A stretch of DNA of 45,029 bases. It comes from SIG589 sp964566175 (lineage in GTDB: Bacteria > Bacillota > Clostridia > Oscillospirales > Acutalibacteraceae). The position numbers and the translations under genes were made by a program. Where the stretch lies: the NCBI GenBank assembly GCA_964566175.1, contig CAZMHU010000013.1, positions 1-45,029 of the forward strand, in the 5' to 3' direction. This document shows positions 33,112 to 42,010 of the stretch, in pieces. A model generated the notes under the pieces. It was not told the DNA's origin, did no database searches, and worked only from the letters and a program-made list of their open reading frames with translations. Each line of letters opens with the position of its first letter. Position 1 is the first letter of the stretch.

Positions 33112-34788
33112 TTACCTCGCTTTAAAGGAATCTTTAAGTGCAACGGTGCGGTTGACGATGATATTGTCGGGGGTAGAGTCTTTGTCAATGCAGAAATATC
33201 CCTGACGCATAAATTGGAATCGGTCTCCCGCTTTTGCGTTTTTGAAATCCGCCTCAAGCATACAGCCGTTTAAAACGGTGAGCGAATCGGGATTTAAGTT
33301 GTCGGCAAAACTGGAAACGCCTTCCTCATCCGACGGATTTGAAACGTTAAACAGGCGGTCGTAAAGGCGAACGGTAGCACTGACGGCGTTGTGGCAGGAA
33401 ACCCAGTGCAGAGTGCCTTTTACCTTTCTGCCGTCGGGTGTTTCACCGCCGTAACTCTCGGGATCGTAGATGCAGTGAACTGCGGTTATATTGCCGTTTT
33501 CGTCGGTATCGTGCGAGGCATATTTAATGTAGTATGCGCCTTTTAAGCGAACTTCTCTCTGCGGGCACAGACGGAAATATTTTCCCGGCGGGTCGAGCAT
33601 AAAGTCGTCCTGTTCGATATATACCTCTTTTGAAAATTCGATTTTTCTTTTTCCGAGTTCCGGCTTGCCGGGGTTAATATCAACCTCAATAACCTCTGTC
33701 TTGTCGGTGGGATAGTTGTCGATAATAACTTTAAGCGGGCGCAGTACAGCCATTGCTCTGTCGGCGTTTTCGTTAAGATAATCGCGAACGCAGGACTCGA
33801 GCAGGGCATAGTCGATAACGCTGTTTGCCTTTGAAACGCCGATTTTGTCAACAAATGTGCGTATTGCCTCGGCGGGGTAACCTCTGCGGCGCATACCGCA
33901 CAGTGTTGCCATTCTCGGGTCGTCCCAACCGCTGACAAGTTTATCGGTCACAAGTTTTAAGCATTTGCGCTTGCTTGTGAGGGTATAATTAAGGTTCATT
34001 CTCGCAAATTCTATTTGTCTCGGCGGCATCTCAATATCCAGTGCCTGCAAGAACCAATTATAAAGCGGACGGTGATTTTCAAATTCGAGTGAGCAGAGCG
34101 AATGTGTGACTCCCTCACGCGCGTCGGAGAGGGGATGTGCGAAATCGTACATCGGATATACACACCATTTATCGCCGGTGCGGTGGTGGTGTGCCTTCAT
34201 AACGCGGTATATAACGGGGTCACGCATATTCATATTAGGCGATGCCATATCGATTTTTGCGCGCAGAACAAGACTGCCGTTTTCAAATTCGCCGTCGGTC
34301 ATACGCTTGAAAAGCGAACGGGTTTCCTCAATGGGGCGGTTGCGATAGGGGCTTTCTTTGCCTGCCTCGGTGAGCGTGCCGCGATATTCGCGTATTTCAT
34401 CGGCGGAAAGTTCGTCAACATAGGCGAGACCCTTGTCGATAAGTTTCAGCGCACATTCATATATATAATCAAAATAATCCGAAGCGTAGAAAACATTATC
34501 CCACTTAAAACCGAGCCACTCGATATCCTCTTTAATGGCATCAACATACTCAACATCTTCCTTTGTGGGGTTGGTGTCATCCAAACGGAGATTACATTTT
34601 CCGCCGTATTTTTCGGCTGTACCGAAGTCTATGCAAATTGCCTTTGCGTGACCTATATGAAGATAGCCGTTCGGTTCGGGCGGAAAGCGGGTTTGAACCT
34701 TGTTGTATACACCCTCGCTGAGGTCTTTATCGACTGCATCGAATATAAAATTGGAGGGGGTTGATTCTTCCTTTAAAATTTCTTCCAT
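33112..34788 (-). CDS. glnS: Glutaminyl-tRNA synthetase
   Basis: GlnRS charges tRNA-Gln directly. The 558-residue class I synthetase has PPEPNGYLHIGHAKA (HIGH at 44-47), YDFAHPLSDAREGVTHSLC, TLTSKRKCLKLV as its KMSKS loop, and the two-barrel anticodon-binding region (about 345-558) with SKEVYIEQDDF. PEPNG rather than PSPTG and the length distinguish it from GluRS. Many Firmicutes lack GlnRS and use GatCAB amidation of Glu-tRNA-Gln, so its presence is worth noting. It starts two bases after gltX, consistent with translational coupling. Confidence 0.95.
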   Translation of the reverse strand: MEEILKEESTPSNFIFDAVDKDLSEGVYNKVQTRFPPEPNGYLHIGHAKAICIDFGTAEKYGGKCNLRLDDTNPTKEDVEYVDAIKEDIEWLGFKWDNVFYASDYFDYIYECALKLIDKGLAYVDELSADEIREYRGTLTEAGKESPYRNRPIEETRSLFKRMTDGEFENGSLVLRAKIDMASPNMNMRDPVIYRVMKAHHHRTGDKWCVYPMYDFAHPLSDAREGVTHSLCSLEFENHRPLYNWFLQALDIEMPPRQIEFARMNLNYTLTSKRKCLKLVTDKLVSGWDDPRMATLCGMRRRGYPAEAIRTFVDKIGVSKANSVIDYALLESCVRDYLNENADRAMAVLRPLKVIIDNYPTDKTEVIEVDINPGKPELGKRKIEFSKEVYIEQDDFMLDPPGKYFRLCPQREVRLKGAYYIKYASHDTDENGNITAVHCIYDPESYGGETPDGRKVKGTLHWVSCHNAVSATVRLYDRLFNVSNPSDEEGVSSFADNLNPDSLTVLNGCMLEADFKNAKAGDRFQFMRQGYFCIDKDSTPDNIIVNRTVALKDSFKAR

Positions 34789-34789
34789 T

Positions 34790-36454
34790 TTATTTTTCCT
34801 GCCCTTCTAAATGTTCGGCGGCTGCTTTGAGCCTTTCTATGCAACGCTCATATCCGAGCACGTTCATAATACTGCAAAGGTCGGGCGTGTTGCGTCGTCC
34901 TGTTATTGCAATGCGTATAACGGTGCTGGCATCGCCGGGGTTGCCCTTGTATGCGTCGGGATTTGCCTTGTATTCCTTTGTGTCGGCAGCAAAACCGAGT
35001 GCGGGACAAATATCTTTAATCTGTGTAAACCATTCGTTTTTATCGTCGGTCGGTTTGTAGGCGTCTGCGTATGCACGCAAAACAGCGGCAGCGTCCGACG
35101 AAGAAAGATTTTCCGGCATATCATATGACGGAGTGTAAAGTTCGTCGAAAAAGTATGAGCAATAGTCTTTGGCATCGCTCCATTTTGCAATGTCTTTACG
35201 CGGCTTTGCACAGTCACGGTCTATCGCGAAAATGCGCTTTGTGTAATCGGTGTCATGCTGTAAAAGCGAATAAAGTTCGTTGTCGAATTCCTCCGCCCAA
35301 GCGAGAAGTTTTTCGGTTACGGTTTCGGATGACATCTGGCTTACAACACGCTTGCTGACGTCCAAAAGTTTATCGCCGTCGAACAGTGCGCCCGAAACGC
35401 TCATCTTTTTAAGGTTAAACTTGAAAGCGTCGCGGTCGACATTCGGGTTTGCACGGCGCCAGTCCTCAAAGTCGGATGAGGCTATCGTCATAAGATATTC
35501 AATAACACTGTTGCAGTCATAACCCTGTTCAATGAAATAATGCACCGCCGCTTCGGGGTCTTTGCGCTTTGAAATTTTGCGCTTTGCTCCGTTTTCGGTT
35601 TTCATAATAGGCGATACGTGTGCATATTTCGGTGGTTTAAATCCGAGCACACGGAAAAGTTCCAAATGTTTCGGGACGGAGGATATCCATTCGTCACCGC
35701 GTATAACGTGGGTCGTACGCATAAGATGGTCATCAACGGCGTGTGCGAAGTGATATGTCGGAATGCCGTCCGATTTAAGTAAAACAAAATCTTCGTCATT
35801 TTCGGGCATTTCGATTTTACCCTTGATGCCGTCATCAAATGCAATGCGCTTTTCTTCGTTTCCCGAAGAGCGAAGACGTATTACAAACGGCTTGCCCTCG
35901 CCTATAAGCACGCCCGCTTCTTCAAAGGTTATGTCGCGGTGGCGTGCCCATTTTCCGTGGTAACCGGTGCGAACCTTTTCGGCATTTTGGCGCTCACGAG
36001 TTTCGGAAAGTTCTTCCTCGGTGCAGAAACAGGGGTATGCGAGACCCTGTTTTATAAGTTGTTTAACATACGCTTTGTAAATATCGGCACGCATACTCTG
36101 TTTATACGGGCCGTATTCGCCCTTTTCTTCTGTGCCGGAAACAAAGCCTTCGTCAATTTTAATTCCGAAGTAGTTGAGTCCGTCTATAATATCGGCAATA
36201 CCGCCCTCAACCTCACGCTTTTTGTCGGTGTCTTCAATGCGTGTGAAGAAAACGCCGTTTCCGTTGACCGAAATGCGGTTAACGAGCGCGGTAAAGAGCG
36301 TTCCGAGATGTAAATATCCTGTGGGACTCGGAGCAATACGCGTAACACGTCCACCCTCGGCAAGAGTGCGCGGGGGATAAAGTTCCTCGTAATATTCCGG
36401 TGTTTTGTCTATTTCGGGCAGAAGCAGTTCCGCCATTTTTTCGTTATCGTTCAA
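34790..36454 (-). CDS. gltX: Glutamyl-tRNA synthetase
   Basis: GluRS charges tRNA-Glu. The class I protein (554 residues from the start chosen here) shows RIAPSPTGYLHLGTLFTAL (HIGH-type), FTRIEDTDKKRE, GDEWISSVPKHLEL and KISKRKDPEA (KMSKS loop), followed by a helical anticodon-binding domain (about 330-554). It is about 60 residues longer than the usual 480-500, partly through a 35-residue N-terminal lead. The best start is TTG at 36454, five bases after GAGGTGG; GTG at 36463 lies within that ribosome site and the ATG at 36436 has none. With glnS next to it, it need not charge tRNA-Gln. Confidence 0.95.
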   Translation of the reverse strand: MNDNEKMAELLLPEIDKTPEYYEELYPPRTLAEGGRVTRIAPSPTGYLHLGTLFTALVNRISVNGNGVFFTRIEDTDKKREVEGGIADIIDGLNYFGIKIDEGFVSGTEEKGEYGPYKQSMRADIYKAYVKQLIKQGLAYPCFCTEEELSETRERQNAEKVRTGYHGKWARHRDITFEEAGVLIGEGKPFVIRLRSSGNEEKRIAFDDGIKGKIEMPENDEDFVLLKSDGIPTYHFAHAVDDHLMRTTHVIRGDEWISSVPKHLELFRVLGFKPPKYAHVSPIMKTENGAKRKISKRKDPEAAVHYFIEQGYDCNSVIEYLMTIASSDFEDWRRANPNVDRDAFKFNLKKMSVSGALFDGDKLLDVSKRVVSQMSSETVTEKLLAWAEEFDNELYSLLQHDTDYTKRIFAIDRDCAKPRKDIAKWSDAKDYCSYFFDELYTPSYDMPENLSSSDAAAVLRAYADAYKPTDDKNEWFTQIKDICPALGFAADTKEYKANPDAYKGNPGDASTVIRIAITGRRNTPDLCSIMNVLGYERCIERLKAAAEHLEGQEK

Positions 36455-36521
36455 AAATACCACCTCAAATTATATTATTGCAGATTTTTCCTCAAATTAC
36501 AATATAAACTTACAAAAATAA

Positions 36522-36545
36522 GGCGGTATTTGTAAAAATACCGCC
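36522..36545 (-). terminator. Terminator of nrdR
   Basis: GGCGGTATTT / AAATACCGCC, a perfect 10-bp stem with a four-base loop; on - it is followed by TTATTTTTGT. It separates nrdR from gltX. Confidence 0.85.
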
Positions 36546-36560
36546 GAATATAATCAAAAA

Positions 36561-37013
36561 CTAATTCTGTAACAGTTTGCTGAGTTCCGCCATAAAGGTG
36601 TTAATGTCTTTAAACTGTCGGTAAACCGAGGCAAAACGGACATAAGCAACCTCGTCAACATCTTTGAGTTTGTCCATAACAAGTTCGCCGATGTGCTCCG
36701 AAGTAACCTCGCGGTCGAGTGAATTTTGAAGAGTGCTTTCGATATCGTCAATAACACGTTCGAGCATATCAATCGAAACGGGACGTTTTTCACACGCACG
36801 CATAAGACCATTTAAAAGTTTGTCGCGGCTGAATACCTCGCGCGAGTGGTCTTTTTTGATTACAATAACGGGAAGATTTTCGATAATCTCATATGTAGTA
36901 AAACGTTTTTGGCATTGCAAGCATTCGCGGCGTCTGCGTATGCGTTCACCCTCGTCTGTCGGGCGTGAATCAATAACACGGCTTTCTTCAAAACCGCAAA
37001 ACGGGCATTTCAT
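36561..37013 (-). CDS. nrdR: Transcriptional repressor NrdR
   Basis: NrdR is a zinc- and (d)ATP-binding repressor of ribonucleotide reductase genes. The 150-residue protein has the usual zinc ribbon (MKCPFCGFEESRVIDSR, then CLQCQKRFTTYE; cysteines at about 3, 6, 31 and 34) and an ATP-cone domain (about 48-138, VIKKDHSREVFSRDKLL). Length and motifs are fully typical. The ATG at 37013 follows GGGGGATGACAT. It is a single-gene unit between its own promoter and terminator; no ribonucleotide reductase gene is visible here. Confidence 0.97.
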   Translation of the reverse strand: MKCPFCGFEESRVIDSRPTDEGERIRRRRECLQCQKRFTTYEIIENLPVIVIKKDHSREVFSRDKLLNGLMRACEKRPVSIDMLERVIDDIESTLQNSLDREVTSEHIGELVMDKLKDVDEVAYVRFASVYRQFKDINTFMAELSKLLQN

Positions 37014-37043
37014 ATGTCATCCCCCTTAACATATATTAAAACC

Positions 37044-37072
37044 AGTATATCATATTTACAATCCAAATGCAA
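37044..37072 (-). promoter_or_regulatory. Sigma-A promoter of nrdR
   Basis: Reading on -, TTGCAT (37067-37072), 17 bases, TATACT (37044-37049). Confidence 0.65.
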
Positions 37073-37139
37073 GTTTGAAAAAATCTTTAAAAAGCACGGC
37101 AAGATATTTTAAGGTTTTATAAAAATGCGGAAAAGAGTA

Positions 37140-37168
37140 TTGCCAAGGCACGTTTTTTGGTTTAAAAT
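37140..37168 (+). promoter_or_regulatory. Possible sigma-A promoter of the DUF1287 gene
   Basis: TTGCCA (37140-37145), 17 bases, TAAAAT (37163-37168), about 40 bases before the ATG at 37211. Confidence 0.5.
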
Positions 37169-37210
37169 CGGAATATACCGATTAGGACGAAAAAACGGAG
37201 ATGAAACACA

Positions 37211-37876
37211 ATGAAAAATGGTAAACGTATAGCGGGCGTTGTTTTGTGTGCGGTGGTGGTTTTTGCGTCGTTGTTTGTGCTTTGCCGTTATCAAAATACT
37301 TCTGCCGTTCGCAAGAACGATAAATACAGCGGAAACATTCCCCGAACTGTCAGCACTGTCGATGCGGACGGTGACGGAATTGACGATTTGACTGATGTTT
37401 TAAAGGGTGCGCTCGCCTATGTGAGTGAAAAGAAACCCAAGTATAAAAGCATATACTATAATACGGGATATTCAACTGACGAATACGGCGTATGCACCGA
37501 TGTTGTGGCAAACGCCCTGCTGAATGCGGGTTATGACCTTATGCAGTCGGTCAACGAAGATATTTTGAAAAATCCGCAGGACTATAATATCGAAAAGCCG
37601 GATATAAACATTGATTTTCGGCGTGTAAGGAGTTTGGAAGTCTATTTTTCGCATACCGCCGTTTCGCTGACGACCGATATTGAAAAAATTGAGGAACGGC
37701 AGGGCGGCGATATCGTAATTTTCAAAAATCACATAGGAATAGTGTCCGACAGGCGAAATAAGGACGGTGTGCCGTATGTTGTTCATCACGGAAGCCCATT
37801 CCAGTCGGCATACGAACAGGATTATCTTCCCTCAAGACAGAATGAAATTACGGGACATTACCGAATAAGCGAATAA
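37211..37876 (+). CDS. DUF1287-family exported or membrane-anchored protein
   Basis: A 221-residue protein with one N-terminal hydrophobic segment (about 7-25) acting as an anchor or uncleaved signal. The rest matches DUF1287: GVCTDVVANALLNAGYDL with a conserved cysteine (about residue 94), PDINIDFRRVRSLEVYF (about 135-151), GGDIVIFKNHIGIVSDRR, and YVVHHGSPF. The conserved Cys and His suggest a papain/NlpC-like fold, but activity has not been shown from sequence. A DADGDGIDD acidic patch near residue 50 may bind calcium. The ATG at 37211 follows CGGAGATGAAACACA. Confidence 0.82.
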   Translation: MKNGKRIAGVVLCAVVVFASLFVLCRYQNTSAVRKNDKYSGNIPRTVSTVDADGDGIDDLTDVLKGALAYVSEKKPKYKSIYYNTGYSTDEYGVCTDVVANALLNAGYDLMQSVNEDILKNPQDYNIEKPDINIDFRRVRSLEVYFSHTAVSLTTDIEKIEERQGGDIVIFKNHIGIVSDRRNKDGVPYVVHHGSPFQSAYEQDYLPSRQNEITGHYRISE

Positions 37877-37946
37877 AAAATTTAACTTTTAATATTATAT
37901 AAAAGGTGTCACAATATAAACAATGACTTCAAAAGGGAGTAGTATT

Positions 37947-38528
37947 ATGAGAATTTGTGTTTACGGTGCGGCATCGCCGACGATTGACAGTGAGTATATT
38001 GTTGCCGTTGAGAAAATGGGAAGAGAAATGGTCGCGAGGGGACATTCTCTCGTCTTCGGCGGAGGCGGAAATGGTCTTATGGGTGCGGCGGCGAGAGGTG
38101 TGCGCTCGGCGGGCGGACATATTTTTGGTGTTATACCGAAGTTTTTCAGCGATGAAAGCGTTGAGAAAATCTGTGACGTATGTGACAAACTCGTAATGCC
38201 CGAAACAATGCGTCAGCGCAAGCAGATTATGGAAGAAAACGCCGATGCTTTTATCGTCGTTCCGGGCGGGATAGGCACGTATGAAGAATTTTTCGAAATT
38301 TTGACACTAAAACAACTTTGCCGTCACAACAAGCCCATTGCGATTTATAATGTAAAAAATTATTATGGCGAAATTCTTTTTGCTATGGAACGCGCAATGG
38401 ATAAAAATTTTATACGCGAAAGTTGTAAAGAACTTTATTTCACGACCGACAGCCTTGAAAAACTTTTTGATTATATCGAAACGCCTGTAAAGGAAATGCA
38501 CAGCGTGAAAGAACTAAAGGACGGTTGA
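37947..38528 (+). CDS. LOG-family protein (TIGR00730, Rossmann fold)
   Basis: A 193-residue member of the LONELY GUY family, related to cytokinin-activating phosphoribohydrolases that release the base from nucleoside 5'-monophosphates. Motifs: LVFGGGGNGLMGAAARG (about 38-54), ETMRQRKQIM (about 86-95) and VPGGIGTYEEFFE (about 108-120), the PGGxGTxxE phosphoribohydrolase motif. The ATG at 37947 follows AAAGGGAGTAGTATT; an eight-codon in-frame extension runs through that ribosome site. In bacteria the substrate is probably a nucleotide such as AMP, or damaged nucleotides; its physiological role is not known. Confidence 0.9.
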   Translation: MRICVYGAASPTIDSEYIVAVEKMGREMVARGHSLVFGGGGNGLMGAAARGVRSAGGHIFGVIPKFFSDESVEKICDVCDKLVMPETMRQRKQIMEENADAFIVVPGGIGTYEEFFEILTLKQLCRHNKPIAIYNVKNYYGEILFAMERAMDKNFIRESCKELYFTTDSLEKLFDYIETPVKEMHSVKELKDG

Positions 38529-38551
38529 AAATTCAAAACAGAACAAAAAAG

Positions 38552-38580
38552 AGGAAACCCGCTAAAGGTTTCCTTTTTTT
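38552..38580 (+). terminator. Terminator after the LOG-family gene
   Basis: AGGAAACC / GGTTTCCT with a seven-base loop, followed by TTTTTT. The preceding AAAAAAG could also serve the converging operon on -. Confidence 0.85.
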
Positions 38581-38588
38581 GTAGTATA

Positions 38589-39947
38589 TCAGTTTTTAAG
38601 ACTCTGCATCGGAGCGGGGATTTGTCCGCCGCGGTGAATGAATTTTGCGGGTGAACTTGTGTTAACACGCATAACCGGGCCTTCTCCCAAAAGTCCACCG
38701 AATGAAAGCGACTCTCCGACCGTTTTGCCGATAGCGGGTATTACTCGTACCGCTGTGGTTTTGGAGTTTACCATACCTATTGCCGCTTCATCGGCGATTA
38801 TTGCGGAAATAACCTCGGGTGGTGTGTCACCCGGAATGTTTATCATATCAAGGCCTACGGAGCAAACCGCTGTCATAGCCTCGAGTTTTTCGATAATCAG
38901 GTTACCGCTTGTTGCGGCATCAATCATACCGGCATCTTCGGTAACGGGAATAAACGCGCCCGAAAGTCCGCCGATTTTGGAAGACGCCATAACGCCACCC
39001 TTTTTAACCGAGTCGTTAAGCATTGCAAGCGTTGCCGTTGTTCCGTGCGCTCCGCATTGCTCAAGACCAATCTCTTCGAGGATATGGGCAACCGAGTCGC
39101 CTACTGCGGGTGTCGGTGCGAGCGAGAGATCTACAATGCCGAAAGGAACGCCGAGACGTTTTGATGCTTCCGTTCCGACAAGTTGACCCATACGTGTGAT
39201 TTTGAAAGCGGTACGCTTTATAAGGTCGGCAATTTCGGTTATGTTGAGACCGTTGCTCTTCTGTATTGCTGCGCGAACCACGCCGGGGCCCGAAACACCG
39301 ACGTTTATAACACAGTCGGGTTCACCGACGCCGTGGAAAGCACCTGCCATAAAAGGGTTGTCATCGGGCGCATTGCAAAGCACAACAAGTTTTGCGGGGC
39401 CGATACAGTTGCGGTCTGCCGTGAGAACCGCCGCTTCTTTTACAATGCGACCCATAAGTTCGACGGCGTCCAAATTTATACCTGCCTTGGTAGAGCCGAC
39501 ATTTACCGATGCACAGATATGCTCGGTTTCCGAGAGTGCGCGTGGAATACTCTCAATAAGTTCTCTGTCACCCGCGGAAAAGCCTTTTTGAACAAGTGCC
39601 GAATAACCGCCGATAAAGTTTACGCCGGTGGCATTTGCCGCTCTCTCAAGTGCGTGCGCGTATTTAACAAGGTCGCCGTCCTTGCAAGCCGCCGCAACCA
39701 GTGCGATAGGCGTTACGGAAATTCGCTTGTTGATAATCGGAATACCGTATTCGCGCTCTATTTCCTCGCAAACGGGGACGAGTTTTTCGGCACAACGGGT
39801 TATTTTGTTATAAACTTTTTCACAGGAAACATCAATATCACTGTCGGCACAGTCAAGCAGGGAAATTCCCATAGTTACGGTGCGTATGTCAAGATGCTCC
39901 TCCGAGATCATATGAATGGTTTCGAGAATATCGTTGGTATTTATCAT
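38589..39947 (-). CDS. PFL family protein (DUF711/UPF0210)
   Basis: A 452-residue member of UPF0210, whose fold is related to glycyl radical enzymes but whose function is unknown. The family blocks LDCADSDIDVSCEKVYNKI, GVNFIGGYSALVQKG, HGTTATLAMLNDSVKKGG and CSVGLDMINIPGDTPPEVI are all present, and the length is typical. It follows the ACT-domain gene after eight bases, a pairing conserved widely, which implies a shared regulated function. It is the last gene of the tsaE-to-DUF711 run. Confidence 0.93.
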   Translation of the reverse strand: MINTNDILETIHMISEEHLDIRTVTMGISLLDCADSDIDVSCEKVYNKITRCAEKLVPVCEEIEREYGIPIINKRISVTPIALVAAACKDGDLVKYAHALERAANATGVNFIGGYSALVQKGFSAGDRELIESIPRALSETEHICASVNVGSTKAGINLDAVELMGRIVKEAAVLTADRNCIGPAKLVVLCNAPDDNPFMAGAFHGVGEPDCVINVGVSGPGVVRAAIQKSNGLNITEIADLIKRTAFKITRMGQLVGTEASKRLGVPFGIVDLSLAPTPAVGDSVAHILEEIGLEQCGAHGTTATLAMLNDSVKKGGVMASSKIGGLSGAFIPVTEDAGMIDAATSGNLIIEKLEAMTAVCSVGLDMINIPGDTPPEVISAIIADEAAIGMVNSKTTAVRVIPAIGKTVGESLSFGGLLGEGPVMRVNTSSPAKFIHRGGQIPAPMQSLKN

Positions 39948-39955
39948 TCTGTCAC

Positions 39956-40225
39956 CTAAATCCTGTGCATCGAATTGAAAATATCCTCGTGCATAACACG
40001 TATGTCCATTCCAATTTCTGTACCGAAATCCTTCATAAGTGAAGCGAAATCACCGAAGTTTACGGAAATATCGCTTATGTCAATCATCATTATCATAGTG
40101 AACATATCCGACATAACGGTTTGCGAAACATCGGCAATGTTCACGTTGTATTCCGCACACTTTGCGGAAACGGCGGCAAGAATACCTACCTTATCTTTTC
40201 CTATAACGCTGATAAAACCTTTCAT
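39956..40225 (-). CDS. ACT-domain protein (UPF0237)
   Basis: An 89-residue protein that is a single ACT domain (beta-alpha-beta-beta-alpha-beta): FISVIGKDKVGILAAVSAKC, then VNIADVSQTVM and FTMIMMIDI. ACT domains usually bind amino acids and regulate partners. UPF0237 proteins are nearly always encoded next to DUF711, as here. The ATG at 40225 lies 13 bases after upp behind GGAGGTTTTTT. Confidence 0.93.
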   Translation of the reverse strand: MKGFISVIGKDKVGILAAVSAKCAEYNVNIADVSQTVMSDMFTMIMMIDISDISVNFGDFASLMKDFGTEIGMDIRVMHEDIFNSMHRI

Positions 40226-40238
40226 AAAAAACCTCCGA

Positions 40239-40871
40239 TTATTTTGTGCCGAAAATGCGGTCGCCTGCGTCGCCGAGACCGGGAACTATGTAGCAGTGGT
40301 CGTCAAGATGGTCGTCAAGACCCGCGCAGTATACGGGAACGTCGGGATGTGCGTCGGTAAATGCTTTGAGTCCCTCGGGAGCGGCAATAAGACACATAAA
40401 CTTAATGCTGCGGGGCTTGAACTGTTTTACCTTTGCAACGGCATCAATAGCCGAACCGCCGGTTGCGAGCATCGGGTCGAGTACGAAAACGTCGCGCTTG
40501 TCCAAATCGCTCGGCAGTTTGCAGTAGTAATCAACGGGCTCGTGTGTTTCGGGGTCACGATACATACCGATGTGACCGACCTTTGCGGCGGGAATAAGAC
40601 TTAAAACGCCGTCAACCATTCCGAGTCCGGCACGGAGAATGGGCACGAAAGCCAACTTTCTTCCGCGGAGCGCCTTAGCGGTCATTTTGGTCATCGGTGT
40701 TTCGATCTCAATATCGGTCAAGGGGAGATCCCTTGTCGATTCGTAGCACATAAGCATTGCAATCTCGCTGACAAGTTCGCGGAACTGTTTAGAGCCGGTT
40801 TTCTTATCGCGAAGAATAGAAAGTTTGTGCTGAATAAGCGGATGATCCATTACAAAAACTTGGTTTTCCAT
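40239..40871 (-). CDS. upp: Uracil phosphoribosyltransferase
   Basis: Upp makes UMP from uracil and PRPP in pyrimidine salvage. The 210-residue protein has the PRPP-binding loop VLDPMLATGGSAIDAV (about 125-140), the uracil-binding C-terminus IVPGLGDAGDRIFGTK and the N-terminal DHPLIQHKLSILRDK, all characteristic. The length is normal. It follows rpiB after 15 bases in the same run. Confidence 0.98.
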   Translation of the reverse strand: MENQVFVMDHPLIQHKLSILRDKKTGSKQFRELVSEIAMLMCYESTRDLPLTDIEIETPMTKMTAKALRGRKLAFVPILRAGLGMVDGVLSLIPAAKVGHIGMYRDPETHEPVDYYCKLPSDLDKRDVFVLDPMLATGGSAIDAVAKVKQFKPRSIKFMCLIAAPEGLKAFTDAHPDVPVYCAGLDDHLDDHCYIVPGLGDAGDRIFGTK

Positions 40872-40886
40872 TTTTATATTCCTCCG

Positions 40887-41327
40887 TTAATTGTTGTTTT
40901 CTATTGCGGTAATTTTATCAACACGTGTCTGATGGCGTCCGCCCTCAAACGTCGTGTCTAAGAACAAATCGGTAAGTTCGGTTGCAATGCCCGATCCTAT
41001 TACCCTCGCGCCGAGACAGAGAACGTTCGTATTGTTGTGAAGGCGGGTATATTTTGCGGAAAAATGCTCCGAGCATACAGCCGCACGAATACCCTTGTGC
41101 TTGTTGGCGGCAATGCTCATTCCGATACCCGTTCCGCATATCAAAATGCCCTTTTCGGCTGTGCCGTCCAAAACCTTTTCACAAACCTTTTTTGCGATAT
41201 CGGGATAATCAACGGCGTTTCCGTCAAAAGACCCGCAATCGCAAAATTCAATTTCTCTTTCCTTCAGGTGAGCCATTATTGTACCTTTGAGTTCAAACCC
41301 ACCGTGGTCGCATCCGATAGCAATCAT
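40887..41327 (-). CDS. rpiB: Ribose-5-phosphate isomerase B
   Basis: RpiB interconverts ribose 5-phosphate and ribulose 5-phosphate. The 146-residue protein begins MIAIGCDHGGFELK (substrate-binding Asp/His), and contains ILICGTGIGMSIAANK with the catalytic cysteine (about residue 64) and VLCLGARVIG. The start codon overlaps the tsaB stop by four bases. Its place beside upp suggests a small nucleotide and pentose salvage unit. Confidence 0.96.
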   Translation of the reverse strand: MIAIGCDHGGFELKGTIMAHLKEREIEFCDCGSFDGNAVDYPDIAKKVCEKVLDGTAEKGILICGTGIGMSIAANKHKGIRAAVCSEHFSAKYTRLHNNTNVLCLGARVIGSGIATELTDLFLDTTFEGGRHQTRVDKITAIENNN

Positions 41328-42010
41328 TCTATAACCCCGTTTCTTTTTTTTAGTTCACGTTCTGCCTGCGGTAGCCGCAGGTAAAACGGTAACAATTCTT
41401 CGGCTGAAACACTTTCTTTGCCCTCTGCCGCCAGTGCAACGCCAACTGCGCTTTGAAAACGCAGATGCGGCGGTGCAAGCACAGCACTCTGCGGTGCATA
41501 TTTTGAAAAAAACATATCCGCGCCGTCACCTGTCAGCAAAACAGGCTTTTGCAATTTTGAAATTTCCGCACTCAAATCCTCTGCGGAAATCGCCCTATCG
41601 GGACAAAGGCGTGTCGGTTTTTCACCGCTCTCAAACAGAGCGTTGTAAACCTGTCCGCATCGTGCATCCATAACAGGACAGATTATGCCGTTTGAAAACG
41701 CCGTACCGTGAGCCATCGCTTCAAGCGTGGATACCGGAATGCAAGGCTTGTTTTTGGCGGTGGCAAGCCCCTTTACGGCGCTTATTCCTATACGTATTCC
41801 GGTAAAAGACCCCGGCCCGTTGGCGACGGCAAAACAATCAATATCGTCTATGCTGAGCCGTACAGCCGAAAGTGTGTGCTCCGCCATTGGCATAAGCGTT
41901 TGTGAGTGTGTCAAAAACACATTGCTGTATGACTGACCCAGAATTTTTCCGTCCTCGTATATACAGCAGGATGCGGCGGTTGCCGAACATTCGAAAGCCA
42001 TAATTTTCAA
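41324..42010 (-). CDS. tsaB: tRNA t6A biosynthesis protein TsaB
   Basis: TsaB pairs with TsaD and TsaE to place threonylcarbamoyl-adenosine (t6A37) on ANN-decoding tRNAs. The 228-residue ASKHA-fold protein shows MAFECSATAASCCIYEDG at the start, then DCFAVANGPGSFTGIRIG (about 58-75) and KGLATAKNKPCIPVSTLEAM. As usual for TsaB it lacks the metal-binding histidines of TsaD. It overlaps tsaE and rpiB by four bases each. tsaD is not in this window. Confidence 0.95.
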   Translation of the reverse strand: MKIMAFECSATAASCCIYEDGKILGQSYSNVFLTHSQTLMPMAEHTLSAVRLSIDDIDCFAVANGPGSFTGIRIGISAVKGLATAKNKPCIPVSTLEAMAHGTAFSNGIICPVMDARCGQVYNALFESGEKPTRLCPDRAISAEDLSAEISKLQKPVLLTGDGADMFFSKYAPQSAVLAPPHLRFQSAVGVALAAEGKESVSAEELLPFYLRLPQAERELKKRNGVIE

